From Yamadazyma tenuis (taxonomy: Eukaryota; Ascomycota; Pichiomycetes; Serinales; Debaryomycetaceae), in contig NC_089467.1 in NCBI RefSeq assembly GCF_029203305.1, forward strand, positions 62,001 to 126,000: a DNA stretch of 64,000 nt. The letters are read 5' to 3'. How positions within the stretch are numbered: position 1 is the stretch's first letter; each line of letters starts with the position of its first letter. Both the position numbers and the translations under genes were made by a program. Positions 8,681 to 17,692 of this stretch are shown one piece after another. The notes under the pieces were generated by a model that saw only the letters and a program-made list of their open reading frames with translations, was not told where the DNA came from and did no database searches.

Positions 8681-10624
8681 ATGGTCGAATCTCAAGAATT
8701 AAGTTGCCAAGTTTATATATTCAAAATTTTTTATCCCATGTTAAATAAGCTTCTTTATTCAAAACGGGGACACGGTACAGTGGTGCTTCTATTCTTCTGT
8801 GTATTAGCATCAATATTACTCGTGGACACCTTAATTCATGATCGGTACTTAGTACGGAAAAATTCGGAGTCTACGGCAACAGGATTAATTCCTGCTCGGA
8901 AGAACATTGTGTACCCGAATACCTTCAACTTGGCCAACGACAGACAAGATCTTTTGAACCACTATAACATATATTTCAACGAACTGAACGCACAGGCAAA
9001 CTCTGACGCGTTTAACATCTTCCGCTATGACGGTCTGACCTCATGGTTGCATCCACAACTTATAGGGGGTCAATACCACCCTCACAACTTGCAAGTATAT
9101 GAATATCAGGAAATAAATGACTGTGCAAAGAGACGTAACGACATTTCGGTTGAAATCAGTAACTACATCCAGTTGGATCCAGAGTTGGTGGAGATGGTGA
9201 AGGTGATGCAACGACAATTAAAGACCGAAAAAGCCTTTGAAGAGTTAAAGCCGTTTTTCAAAGACGACCTTCGAACCCAGTTAAAAACAGGTAGTTTGAC
9301 ATCACACTGGTATAAGTTCGCTGGTAGTTCGGTATGGCTCGAGAAGTTGGGAGTCCATATGGTGATTTCGAGAGTTATATACTCGATTACTGGAAGCAAG
9401 CGGAAGCCAATTATGAGTTTAGCCTATGTTCAGATTTATGACCAATACTGGACCGAGTTGAAAGACGTCGAGTTGGTGTTGCCCATTCAGAATGAGCTAT
9501 CCGAGACGGAATACAGTGCCGTCAAGTTCCCTAAGTTTTTACCTATTCCGTTCTATAATGATCCAAAGTACCAGAAAAAGGTTTACTACGGGCCGGAAGA
9601 CACAAGACTTTTTTTGGTGAAAAACGATCAGGGCGAAGAAGAACCCATGATTATCTTCAATTCATACCATCGTAAGGTCATCAAGAATGATGGAGTTTCC
9701 GAGAAGGAAATGACGGTATCTTTTGGATTTTATAGGTCGATGTTTCTCTCGTGGCCTTTCCGAATGCAACGAGGAAAAATCAACGTTGATGGAGTTTCAA
9801 ACAAAAAATCCGATAGTATCCTTTATAACAAGGTGGTAGAGTTGAGAAGGGAAGATGTACCTAGGTTGAAGATCCAGAAGAACTGGACTCCTATGATAAG
9901 CTTTGAGGATAGAGACGAGTACGGCCATGACAGGTATATGTACTTTGTGTACCGATGGTCCAAGCTTGAGATTCTCAAGTGTAACTTGGATAACTTCATA
10001 GAAGGGACTTCTACTTGTGTCTACGACTATCAACGGAAGCTTGATCTGTCTGGAGATGAGGTTGGCCCTTTGAGAGGAGGTACGGAAATGTTGAATATTC
10101 GAGATATTCTTCATGAGGTTCCAGATGCTTTGCAAGGCAGGGAAATGTGGGTGGGATTTCCGAGGGCCCATATAAAGGACTGTGGGTGTGGTAAGGACAT
10201 GTATAGACCAAACTTGGCCGTCATCACCAAAGAATCTGACAAACTGTACAAATTAACTCAGTTATCGTCATACACTTCTTTGGATATAGAAGTGTCTGGG
10301 TGGACCAACCCCAAAATATTGTGTGCTTCAAGAGATCCTAACGCGTTAATTTCCAATGGGATTTCGGGCTGGACCTATCACAATGATGTTGACTATCTTA
10401 CCCTTTCCTTATCGGTGGCAGATGAGACTAATCACCTCATTCACATCAAGAACTTGTTGAATACCCTTTTGTATTCAACATCCATGATGAAGAGAGAAGC
10501 ACGAGATGGCTTTGACGATTCGATAATTGACTGTGCCATTTCAGAGTCTTCCAAATTCTGTAAATCATATGGTGAGGAGATGAAGAAATTAGATAAAACC
10601 CCTCCACCAGAACCAGACTATTAA
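8681..10624 (+). CDS. Beta-1,2-mannosyltransferase, GT91/BMT family, type II Golgi membrane protein
   Basis: A 647-residue protein from the first ATG; a second ATG at 8738 gives 628 residues and a shorter cytosolic tail, equally plausible. A single hydrophobic segment (TVVLLFFCVLASILLVDTLI) near residues 33-52 acts as signal anchor, leaving a large lumenal domain. Lumenal landmarks match Candida Bmt proteins: HWYKFAGSSVWLEKLGVHM, GPEDTRLF, KNWTPMISFED, YFVYRWSKLEILKC, LRGGTEM, KDCGCGKDMYRPNL and a C-terminal Cys region. BMT enzymes add beta-1,2-linked mannose to cell-wall mannan or phospholipomannan. Which linkage this one makes cannot be told. The family is largely confined to Candida-type yeasts and Komagataella. 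Confidence 0.88.
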   Translation: MVESQELSCQVYIFKIFYPMLNKLLYSKRGHGTVVLLFFCVLASILLVDTLIHDRYLVRKNSESTATGLIPARKNIVYPNTFNLANDRQDLLNHYNIYFNELNAQANSDAFNIFRYDGLTSWLHPQLIGGQYHPHNLQVYEYQEINDCAKRRNDISVEISNYIQLDPELVEMVKVMQRQLKTEKAFEELKPFFKDDLRTQLKTGSLTSHWYKFAGSSVWLEKLGVHMVISRVIYSITGSKRKPIMSLAYVQIYDQYWTELKDVELVLPIQNELSETEYSAVKFPKFLPIPFYNDPKYQKKVYYGPEDTRLFLVKNDQGEEEPMIIFNSYHRKVIKNDGVSEKEMTVSFGFYRSMFLSWPFRMQRGKINVDGVSNKKSDSILYNKVVELRREDVPRLKIQKNWTPMISFEDRDEYGHDRYMYFVYRWSKLEILKCNLDNFIEGTSTCVYDYQRKLDLSGDEVGPLRGGTEMLNIRDILHEVPDALQGREMWVGFPRAHIKDCGCGKDMYRPNLAVITKESDKLYKLTQLSSYTSLDIEVSGWTNPKILCASRDPNALISNGISGWTYHNDVDYLTLSLSVADETNHLIHIKNLLNTLLYSTSMMKREARDGFDDSIIDCAISESSKFCKSYGEEMKKLDKTPPPEPDY

Positions 10625-10707
10625 ATATAGATAATGTATTTTGTACGATCGTCTTAATTTCGCAGCCTTTGTCTCATCTCATCGCGGTGAAAAACTCAGG
10701 TTTATCG

Positions 10708-13700
10708 ATGATTGAAGGTTTCAACACTGTCTCGTCAGTGAATGAGGACTATTTCACTTCGTTGTCACATTATGGTCCGGTCACAGCTTTGAGGTTCTAC
10801 CAACATTACATCTTATGTGGATACGGTCCAGTTTTGAAACTTTTCAAAATCGAGAAAAATGAGTGCTCACTCGTAAACAGCCAACAGGTCTTCAAAAGAA
10901 ACAAAATCCACAGTATTTCAGTTACCCTGGATGGCTCTAAAGTGATAATTGCGGGTGCCAGGTCATTTCTGGTGATAGAGTTCTCTGAGAAAAATTGGCA
11001 ATTTGTGGAAAAAGCTGTTAACGAGTGGATAACTTGTGTTGAATTTCTAAATCCACAAACTGCTTTGATTTTGACTTCACACAATATAGTCTATAAAGTC
11101 GACGTTTCTGATATGGTATTATTTAAGTTTAGACTCCAAGAAAGAATAGACTGCAACGAAAAGTCAATTTTGTACAGCGGATCCATTCGAGTTGGTGATG
11201 GTAAAGTTATAATAGCAGCTGGAACCGTGATGGACGGAGTGATAATATGGGACATGAATTCGTCCAAGATTCTTCATCGATTAAATGATCACAAGGGTTC
11301 TATTTTCGGGGTGAAGGTCAATTCAAGCTTAAAACACATTATTTCGTGTTCTGACGATCGGTCTGTCAAGTTATACGACTTTGAAAGTGGTAAGTTCCTT
11401 GCAGAGGGATGGGGACATGGAGCCAGAATCTGGAACTTGGAATTCTACAAACAGAGTGAAAGTTTACGAATCATAAGCTCAGGTGAAGATTGCACGGTCA
11501 GAGTTTGGCAATATGAAGAAGGTTCCGACCGGCTCAAACAGCTTGAGGTTATTGATGACTGTCATTTAGGAAAGCACGTGTGGTCTTGTGACGTAGATGA
11601 CGTGCAAAATAACATGATTGTTACAGGAGGGGCTGATGGCTCGGTAAGGCTACATGACTTGCAAGAAGTTGATAACTTAGCTGATTGTTATAGTATAGAA
11701 TCCATCTCGAAGAACTTCGGTGTTGTATTTGACAAATCAGAGGTCATCAAGAATATTGCTGAGATGGACAACTTAGACTACTTATTTGCGTTGACTTCAC
11801 ACGGAAAGCTCCTTTGTTTGGATCAAAGTGTTTTGTGTTGGAAAGTCGTTGAACTAGAAGAGAACGAGTGTGAAAAGTTTTGTGGATTTGCCATAATGAA
11901 GAGCATACCAAGTGTTAACACTCTTGTTATATCTTCTATATTTGGTGATACTCTCGTGATGGACTTCAATAGTTCGTCTATACAGCCATTGAACAAGACA
12001 TGGTTCAGCGGTCCTTCTGGAAATAAAGTCAACAGTCTTCTTATTACAGAAGATCCAGCTCACAAAAACTTTTACCTTTTATCTGACTGTCCAAATACCA
12101 AGATACCTTTTCAAGTTAGACATTTCCGTGAATGTGATGGAAGATTGAAATTTGTGGAGGAGATCAGATTAGACCAGCCAAACCAACCCAAATTCACATC
12201 TACTTGTATGATCTATGATTCGATAAATCATTGGCTAATTGTGTACTCTAGGTTCACTAGTATCATGATATATGATTTGAACACCAAACAAGGGAAGTTG
12301 TTCAGAAAAATCTGTGATGGTGACACAATCACATCTGCTTCAGTGATCGAAAATAAACCCGGTTCTATACACTGTCTTGCTGTAGTTAGAGATGGAGTTT
12401 ACTTGTACATAAAATTCACCAAGCTGGCAGAGTTTGAAATTGAAATTACCCATGAAAACAAGCTCACCAGAGGATTCATAGAAGGAGGGTTTATCAAGAA
12501 TAAGGATCTTTACTTGTATGGGTTCAGATCCAACTATTTCTATGTTTGGAATGAAACCAAGCAATTAGAGGTTGCAAAAGAATTGTGTGGTGGTTCTCAC
12601 AGATTATGGGAAGTCTATTTCCCTGGAAAAAAAGACATCAAGTACAGATTCGCTTATATCCACAAATCCAAGTTGTACATCAAAACTTTTAACAACTTTT
12701 TGAGTGACGACTCGTGTAGTGTGATTAACAGTGGTACTCATGGAAGAGAAATCAGAGATATTGCAATTTCACCATTAGCGAACGATGATAACACCAAGTA
12801 TATAATGACGGCTTCTGAGGATACTGTTGTGAGGCTAGGTAGGTTACATTCTAATGGAGATATCAAGTACAATTGGTGCTTGAATGAACATGTTTCTGGA
12901 ATGCAGAGAATTGGGTTTTTGAATCACCAGTTTGTTGCCAGTTCGGCCGCCATGGAAGAGTTTTTTATTTGGAAGATTTCATGTTTGGAAGATGGAACAC
13001 CTTTGATCAAGAAGTATTCTTCCTTGAAGCCAGAGTCTGACTTTCCCGACTTGAGAGTAATGGACTTTGACTCTTGTGAAACTGAAACTGGATTTATTAT
13101 TTCCACGGTTTACTCTGATTCAGGTATTAAGATCTGGGACTTCAATGTTAATACCAAGGTATTTACGTTATTACTGAAGGGGTTCTATACCACTTGTTGT
13201 TTGCTTCAAGTTAAGTTTCTTCGGTTCAACGACGAATTACATCTTTTAACTACCGCTACAGATGGACATATTGCCATTTGGAGAATCGAAAATCTGCAAA
13301 AAGAATTAGGAAATCCTATAATCAGGCAGCAGTTACACCAAAATAGTATCAAAGGCGTTATTTTGGATACTGTACATGTAAACTTGCATAGATTGGTTAC
13401 TGGGGGAGATGATAATGCATTGGTGCTTTCAACTCTCACTTTCAGGAATGGAAAGATTGAATGGAGCTCCCAGTCGTTTGTCGAAGATGCTGCTTCGTCG
13501 ACCATCACCACTATGGCGTACGGAGGCGATCAGAAGGTGATTGTGACCTCTGTGGACCAAATTAATAGAATGTGGGATTATAGTAGTGGAAGTTTGGAGT
13601 GTGTCTCTGCAAAATACACCACCGTGGCTGATACTGGATGCTCTCATACCACTGTGCTTGAAGACCAAAATATGTTGGTGGTTGGTGGTGCTGGATTGAG

Positions 13701-13716
13701 TGTTTGGACATGGTAG
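10708..13716 (+). CDS. RTT10: WD40 protein Rtt10/Trm734 (WDR6 family)
   Basis: A 1002-residue protein made of WD40 repeats. Clear repeats include DHKGSIFGVKVNSSLKHI with SCSDDRSVKLYD, then SSGEDCTVRVWQYE, TGGADGSVRLHD, TASEDTVVRLGR and TTATDGHIAIWRIE. The N-terminus with SHYGPVTALRFY and LCGYGPVLKLF is characteristic of Rtt10/WDR6. In S. cerevisiae (1013 residues) it partners Trm7 for 2'-O-methylation of the tRNA wobble position 34 and has been tied to endosomal recycling. The first ATG is at 10708; codons upstream to 10669 are open but lack an ATG. It starts 83 bp after the mannosyltransferase stop and converges with ILS1, with 51 bp between stops. Confidence 0.88.
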   Translation: MIEGFNTVSSVNEDYFTSLSHYGPVTALRFYQHYILCGYGPVLKLFKIEKNECSLVNSQQVFKRNKIHSISVTLDGSKVIIAGARSFLVIEFSEKNWQFVEKAVNEWITCVEFLNPQTALILTSHNIVYKVDVSDMVLFKFRLQERIDCNEKSILYSGSIRVGDGKVIIAAGTVMDGVIIWDMNSSKILHRLNDHKGSIFGVKVNSSLKHIISCSDDRSVKLYDFESGKFLAEGWGHGARIWNLEFYKQSESLRIISSGEDCTVRVWQYEEGSDRLKQLEVIDDCHLGKHVWSCDVDDVQNNMIVTGGADGSVRLHDLQEVDNLADCYSIESISKNFGVVFDKSEVIKNIAEMDNLDYLFALTSHGKLLCLDQSVLCWKVVELEENECEKFCGFAIMKSIPSVNTLVISSIFGDTLVMDFNSSSIQPLNKTWFSGPSGNKVNSLLITEDPAHKNFYLLSDCPNTKIPFQVRHFRECDGRLKFVEEIRLDQPNQPKFTSTCMIYDSINHWLIVYSRFTSIMIYDLNTKQGKLFRKICDGDTITSASVIENKPGSIHCLAVVRDGVYLYIKFTKLAEFEIEITHENKLTRGFIEGGFIKNKDLYLYGFRSNYFYVWNETKQLEVAKELCGGSHRLWEVYFPGKKDIKYRFAYIHKSKLYIKTFNNFLSDDSCSVINSGTHGREIRDIAISPLANDDNTKYIMTASEDTVVRLGRLHSNGDIKYNWCLNEHVSGMQRIGFLNHQFVASSAAMEEFFIWKISCLEDGTPLIKKYSSLKPESDFPDLRVMDFDSCETETGFIISTVYSDSGIKIWDFNVNTKVFTLLLKGFYTTCCLLQVKFLRFNDELHLLTTATDGHIAIWRIENLQKELGNPIIRQQLHQNSIKGVILDTVHVNLHRLVTGGDDNALVLSTLTFRNGKIEWSSQSFVEDAASSTITTMAYGGDQKVIVTSVDQINRMWDYSSGSLECVSAKYTTVADTGCSHTTVLEDQNMLVVGGAGLSVWTW

Positions 13717-13767
13717 GTCTATTAGTAGGTAGTAATAATTAAAAATATATATTTATAAGATTAAGAA

Positions 13768-16700
13768 CTATAGGCTCAACAATCTCAAGTTGAAGACAGT
13801 TTCATTGATGCTTTGTTCCTCATCAATGATGACCTTGTCCTTGTCATCACTAAACTCTTGGATTGGAAGCTTGGTGGATTTGAGTAAAATGTCGGATTGG
13901 GTATCCAAAATGGTCTTAAAGTCAATAGTATCTTTGACCAATTTGTACTCAACTTGAACTTCATCAGTGGTGTTTAAACCAGCCTTCTTACGCAATCTTT
14001 GGATACGGTTGATCAATTCTCTAGCCAAACCTTCGCCTTGCAATTCAGGGTACAATTTCACATCCAAGATAATCAAAAGATCTTGGAAAGATCTGACTTC
14101 ATGGCCTTGACCAGCCGCGGTGTCTGGCAATCCACGAAGAACTTGCAAGTCTTCCTTTACCAAATCAATACCATCAACTGTGATCTTACCAGATTCAGCA
14201 AACTCCTGAACTTCTTCAGAAGTCACGCTAGGTAAAGCAGCCTTCACTCTCTTAGCATCCTTCTTAAGCTTCTTACCCAACACTGGCCAATCAGCGACAA
14301 CGGTGTACACAACCCCGTATTTAGCTTCGTCAGAGGTGATAACTAGGTTTCTAACGTTCAATTCTTCGAGAATGTAACCCTGTAATGATTCGATATCCTT
14401 CAAGTATTCTGGATCAGCATGCAAGATAACCAATTCTTTCAATGGGGTCTTCAAGGAAATAGTCTTCTTTTCTCTGATGTTTCTACCCAAGTCGATAACC
14501 TTTTGCATTCTTCCCACGGCTACTTCAATCTCTTTATTGAATAATTCCTCTCTGACGGTTGGGAACGATAAGAAATGAACCGATCTAATATCTTTGTGCT
14601 TAGGATTCACCACAAGAGAGTTCAAGTAGTCTTCTGTGAAGTAAGGCTTGAGCTTCAAGTAAATGTTCTCAGCAAGGAAAGGGGTGAATGGTGCCATAGT
14701 TCTGGACAAAATCAATAATCCTTCCACCAAGGTGTTAAGACCCATTTGAGTGTCTTTGATACCCTCATTGGAGTAACCCTTGATACGACGACGGTTGAAA
14801 CGAATGTACCAATTGGTCAAATCATCAATCAAACGCAACAATCTTGGGACCACAGTAAACAATCTGTAGCTGGACATTTCCTCGTGAATGAACTTAATCA
14901 AAGACTGAATAGAGGCTAACAACCATTTGTCCATAACATTGGTGGAAATCGAGGATGGATCGTAAACAAAGTCCACACCGTTTTCCTTCTTGAAGATGTC
15001 AGCAGAATCTTTGAAAAACTTGTAAGAGTTGTACCAAGGCAATAAAACGCCAGAAACAATTTCCCTGACACCTTCTTCCTTGAACTTCAAAGTTTCAGCT
15101 CTCAAAACGGGAGAATTGATCAAGTATAATCTCAAGGCATCTGCACCATATTTATCAAGAATAACTTTGGTGTCAGGATAATTCTTCAAACGTTTGGACA
15201 TCTTCTTACCATCAGCAGCCAAAACTATACCGGTAACAATGACGTTTTGGTAAGGAGCGGTGTTGAACAAATGGGTACCCAAGACTGTCAAAGTATAGAA
15301 CCAACCTCTGGTCTGATCCAATCCTTCAGCAATGAAGTTACCGGGGAACACATCATGGAAACTGTCCTTTCCTTCCATTGGGTAGTGTTTGGAAGCGTAT
15401 GGCATAGAACCAGATTCAAACCAACAGTCAAATACTTCTTCGATTCTCTTCAAGTTACCCTTTCCCTTCTTAGATGGAATGACAATATCATCGATACTTT
15501 CACGATGAATATCAGTTATATCGTCACGACCAGACAACTCCTTCAATTCATCAATGGATCCAATACACACGATTTCTTCGAAATCATCACTTACCCACAA
15601 AGGAATTGGAGTACCCCAGTAACGGTTTCTAGAAACATTCCAGTCTCTAGCATTGGCAATCCAGTTGGAGAATCTTTTCTCCTTGATGTTGTTTGGAACC
15701 CAATGGGTTTCATCAACGTTCTTCAACATATCTGGAATAATCTCGCCCACGCGTACAAACCAAGCTGGAACTGTTCTGTACAATAAAGGAGTATCGGATC
15801 TCCAACAGAAAGGATACGAGTGCTTGATTTGGGTGCTGAGCAACATGTTGCCTTTTTCTGTCAAGTCTTTGATGATAACTTTATCAGCATCCTTGACGTA
15901 CAAACCAGCGAAATCTGGGACTTGCTTTGTAAACTTACCTTGATCATCCACGGGGTTTGGAGGAGTTCTCTTTTCAGAAATGACACCAGCCTTCATAGCA
16001 GCTTCGAAATCAATTTCACCGAAAGCTGGAGCTTGGTGCACAATACCAGTACCCGAATCATCAGTAACAAAGTCAGCACAGTAGACTCTAAAACCATGTT
16101 CTGCAAATTCCTTGACGAAATAGTCGTACAATGGGACATATTTAATGCCATCTAAGTCCTTACCGCTTATCTTTTCGACAACCTTGTACTTGGCAGCAGC
16201 AGGCTTTTTGTACATCGACTTCAACAAAGATTCCAACAAAATGTAATACTTTTGCTTCTCTTCATCGAAAATTTTCACATATTCAAAGTTAGGATTCACA
16301 CATAAAGCAATGTTGGAGGGCAAAGTCCAAGGAGTGGTGGTCCACGCAACCAAGTAAGTGTCTTCTTGACCTTTAATTTGGAAGGCCACAGTGACAGCTG
16401 GATCATTGACGTCCTTATAGTTCTGTTGGGCTTCAAAATTGGACAAAGGAGTAGTCAACCCGGTGGAGTAAGGCATGACTCTCAACCCTCTATAGACAGA
16501 GTCCTTCTCGAACAACTGCTTGAAAACCCACCATACAGATTCCATAAACGTTGGATATAACGTTTTGTAATCATTATCCATATCGATCCATCTACCGATT
16601 CTTCTAATGACTCTTCTCCACTCGTCGGCGTATCTCATAACAATAGAGCGACATTCCTTGTTATAGTTTGCAATACCGAGCTTCATAACATCCTCTTTAC

Positions 16701-17016
16701 AGTTGATGCCTAACTTCTTATCAATTTCGTGCTCAACTGGCAAACCGTGAGTATCCCAACCAAATCTTCTTTCGACGTAATGGCCGTTCATGGATGCATA
16801 ACGGGGGATGATATCTTTCACGGTGGAGGTCAAAAGATGACCATAGTGAGGAACACCAGTGGCGAACGGAGGTCCATCGTAAAACGAGAATGGAGGAAGT
16901 CCTTCAGTCAATTCCAACTGTCTTTGGAACACATCCATATCGTCCCAGGAATCCAACACATTCTCTTCTTCCTGGGGGAAGTTGAAGAACTGGTTAGCAG
17001 TTTCCTTTTCAGCCAT
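13768..17016 (-). CDS. ILS1: Isoleucyl-tRNA synthetase, cytosolic
   Basis: A 1082-residue class Ia synthetase, the usual size of eukaryotic cytosolic IleRS (S. cerevisiae Ils1 is 1072). The HIGH motif is HYGH at 57-60 inside DGPPFATGVPHYGHLL, and GWDTHGLPVEHEIDKKLG follows. The editing domain includes YLVAWTTTPWTLPSN. The second signature KMSKR (DGKKMSKRLKNYPD) lies near residue 603. The anticodon-binding domain and the eukaryotic C-terminal extension follow. There is no targeting presequence, so this is the cytosolic enzyme. The gene is divergent from the TilS-like gene across a 676-bp region. Confidence 0.97.
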   Translation of the reverse strand: MAEKETANQFFNFPQEEENVLDSWDDMDVFQRQLELTEGLPPFSFYDGPPFATGVPHYGHLLTSTVKDIIPRYASMNGHYVERRFGWDTHGLPVEHEIDKKLGINCKEDVMKLGIANYNKECRSIVMRYADEWRRVIRRIGRWIDMDNDYKTLYPTFMESVWWVFKQLFEKDSVYRGLRVMPYSTGLTTPLSNFEAQQNYKDVNDPAVTVAFQIKGQEDTYLVAWTTTPWTLPSNIALCVNPNFEYVKIFDEEKQKYYILLESLLKSMYKKPAAAKYKVVEKISGKDLDGIKYVPLYDYFVKEFAEHGFRVYCADFVTDDSGTGIVHQAPAFGEIDFEAAMKAGVISEKRTPPNPVDDQGKFTKQVPDFAGLYVKDADKVIIKDLTEKGNMLLSTQIKHSYPFCWRSDTPLLYRTVPAWFVRVGEIIPDMLKNVDETHWVPNNIKEKRFSNWIANARDWNVSRNRYWGTPIPLWVSDDFEEIVCIGSIDELKELSGRDDITDIHRESIDDIVIPSKKGKGNLKRIEEVFDCWFESGSMPYASKHYPMEGKDSFHDVFPGNFIAEGLDQTRGWFYTLTVLGTHLFNTAPYQNVIVTGIVLAADGKKMSKRLKNYPDTKVILDKYGADALRLYLINSPVLRAETLKFKEEGVREIVSGVLLPWYNSYKFFKDSADIFKKENGVDFVYDPSSISTNVMDKWLLASIQSLIKFIHEEMSSYRLFTVVPRLLRLIDDLTNWYIRFNRRRIKGYSNEGIKDTQMGLNTLVEGLLILSRTMAPFTPFLAENIYLKLKPYFTEDYLNSLVVNPKHKDIRSVHFLSFPTVREELFNKEIEVAVGRMQKVIDLGRNIREKKTISLKTPLKELVILHADPEYLKDIESLQGYILEELNVRNLVITSDEAKYGVVYTVVADWPVLGKKLKKDAKRVKAALPSVTSEEVQEFAESGKITVDGIDLVKEDLQVLRGLPDTAAGQGHEVRSFQDLLIILDVKLYPELQGEGLARELINRIQRLRKKAGLNTTDEVQVEYKLVKDTIDFKTILDTQSDILLKSTKLPIQEFSDDKDKVIIDEEQSINETVFNLRLLSL

Positions 17017-17692
17017 GTTTACTTGTTATTTAAAGGAGATAATAGTAAATATAGGCGGTTAGGTGCTTATGACTGATTTTTCAAAATTTTTTTCGGTTCT
17101 CAACAGTGAGGCCTCCGGGGAAGTCTTTGTCACGTGACATAATTCTCGATATCAGTGATTCGGTGAGAGGCCCGTTTGCAGAAAGAGAGAGGTCGGGCTA
17201 TGGGATTTGTAAGGTAACTGGATAGTGGTGGTCGAGTTCTGGATGAAGGAGGAAGTTTTGTAAGGGTTCCTAGAGATATAAAAACCAAAAAACTGCTTCT
17301 TTGGAAGAAAGAAAAAGCTAGTTCTCACGTATTTCGAAGATTTTCCCTGTAATTTCTACCTTTCTCTGCTTTCATCACTAGGTTGATATCAAATGATGAA
17401 CTTGTATGTTTCAGCTCTATTATACTGAACCCTGGGAAATGCGCGTCGGAAATTTTGCAGCCTCGGACATCTCGCTCCACACACAGTTTTAGACACAGAA
17501 GGGGACGGTTTAGAACTTGATTATTCCCTCATATAAACCCCTGAATCTGGTTCTTTATGTCCCACTTTTTTCCGGCTCGAATCTGGTATTTTTTTCCTAC
17601 ATCTCCAAAAGAAGCGCAAATTCGCCCAAACCTTATTCCTCCTCGCACCTAAAAAGTTTAAAAAAGCAAAATCTCCACTGATGAAATAATTA
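17017..17692. other. Divergent intergenic region between ILS1 and the TilS-like gene
   Basis: A 676-bp region with no supported gene. It holds an AT-rich RRPE-like block near 17070-17095 (ATTTTTCAAAATTTTTTTC) close to ILS1, a CACGTG box at 17131-17136 and a TATA-like GATATAAAAACC near 17274-17285. A two-codon ATGAAATAA lies at 17681-17689, directly before the TilS-like start. The length is large for this compact genome. Confidence 0.6.
17130..17137 (+). promoter_or_regulatory. CACGTG (E-box / Cbf1-type) site
   Basis: TCACGTGA is a perfect palindromic Cbf1/bHLH-type site, about 115 bp upstream of the ILS1 start. In CTG-clade yeasts Cbf1 also controls ribosomal and translation genes, which would suit ILS1; that link is inference. 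Confidence 0.5.

Noticed and set aside
15247..16155. Plus-strand open frames of 96-179 codons inside ILS1
   Set aside because: Antisense shadows of a strongly conserved synthetase with no recognisable domain.
17391..17460. Possible C/D snoRNA (ATGATGA at 17393, CTGA near 17425) or a tiny spliced ORF using GTATGT at 17404 and CAG at 17460
   Set aside because: The C and D boxes are too close for a normal snoRNA. The intron lacks TACTAAC, and the resulting peptide would be only 28 residues with no homologue I know.
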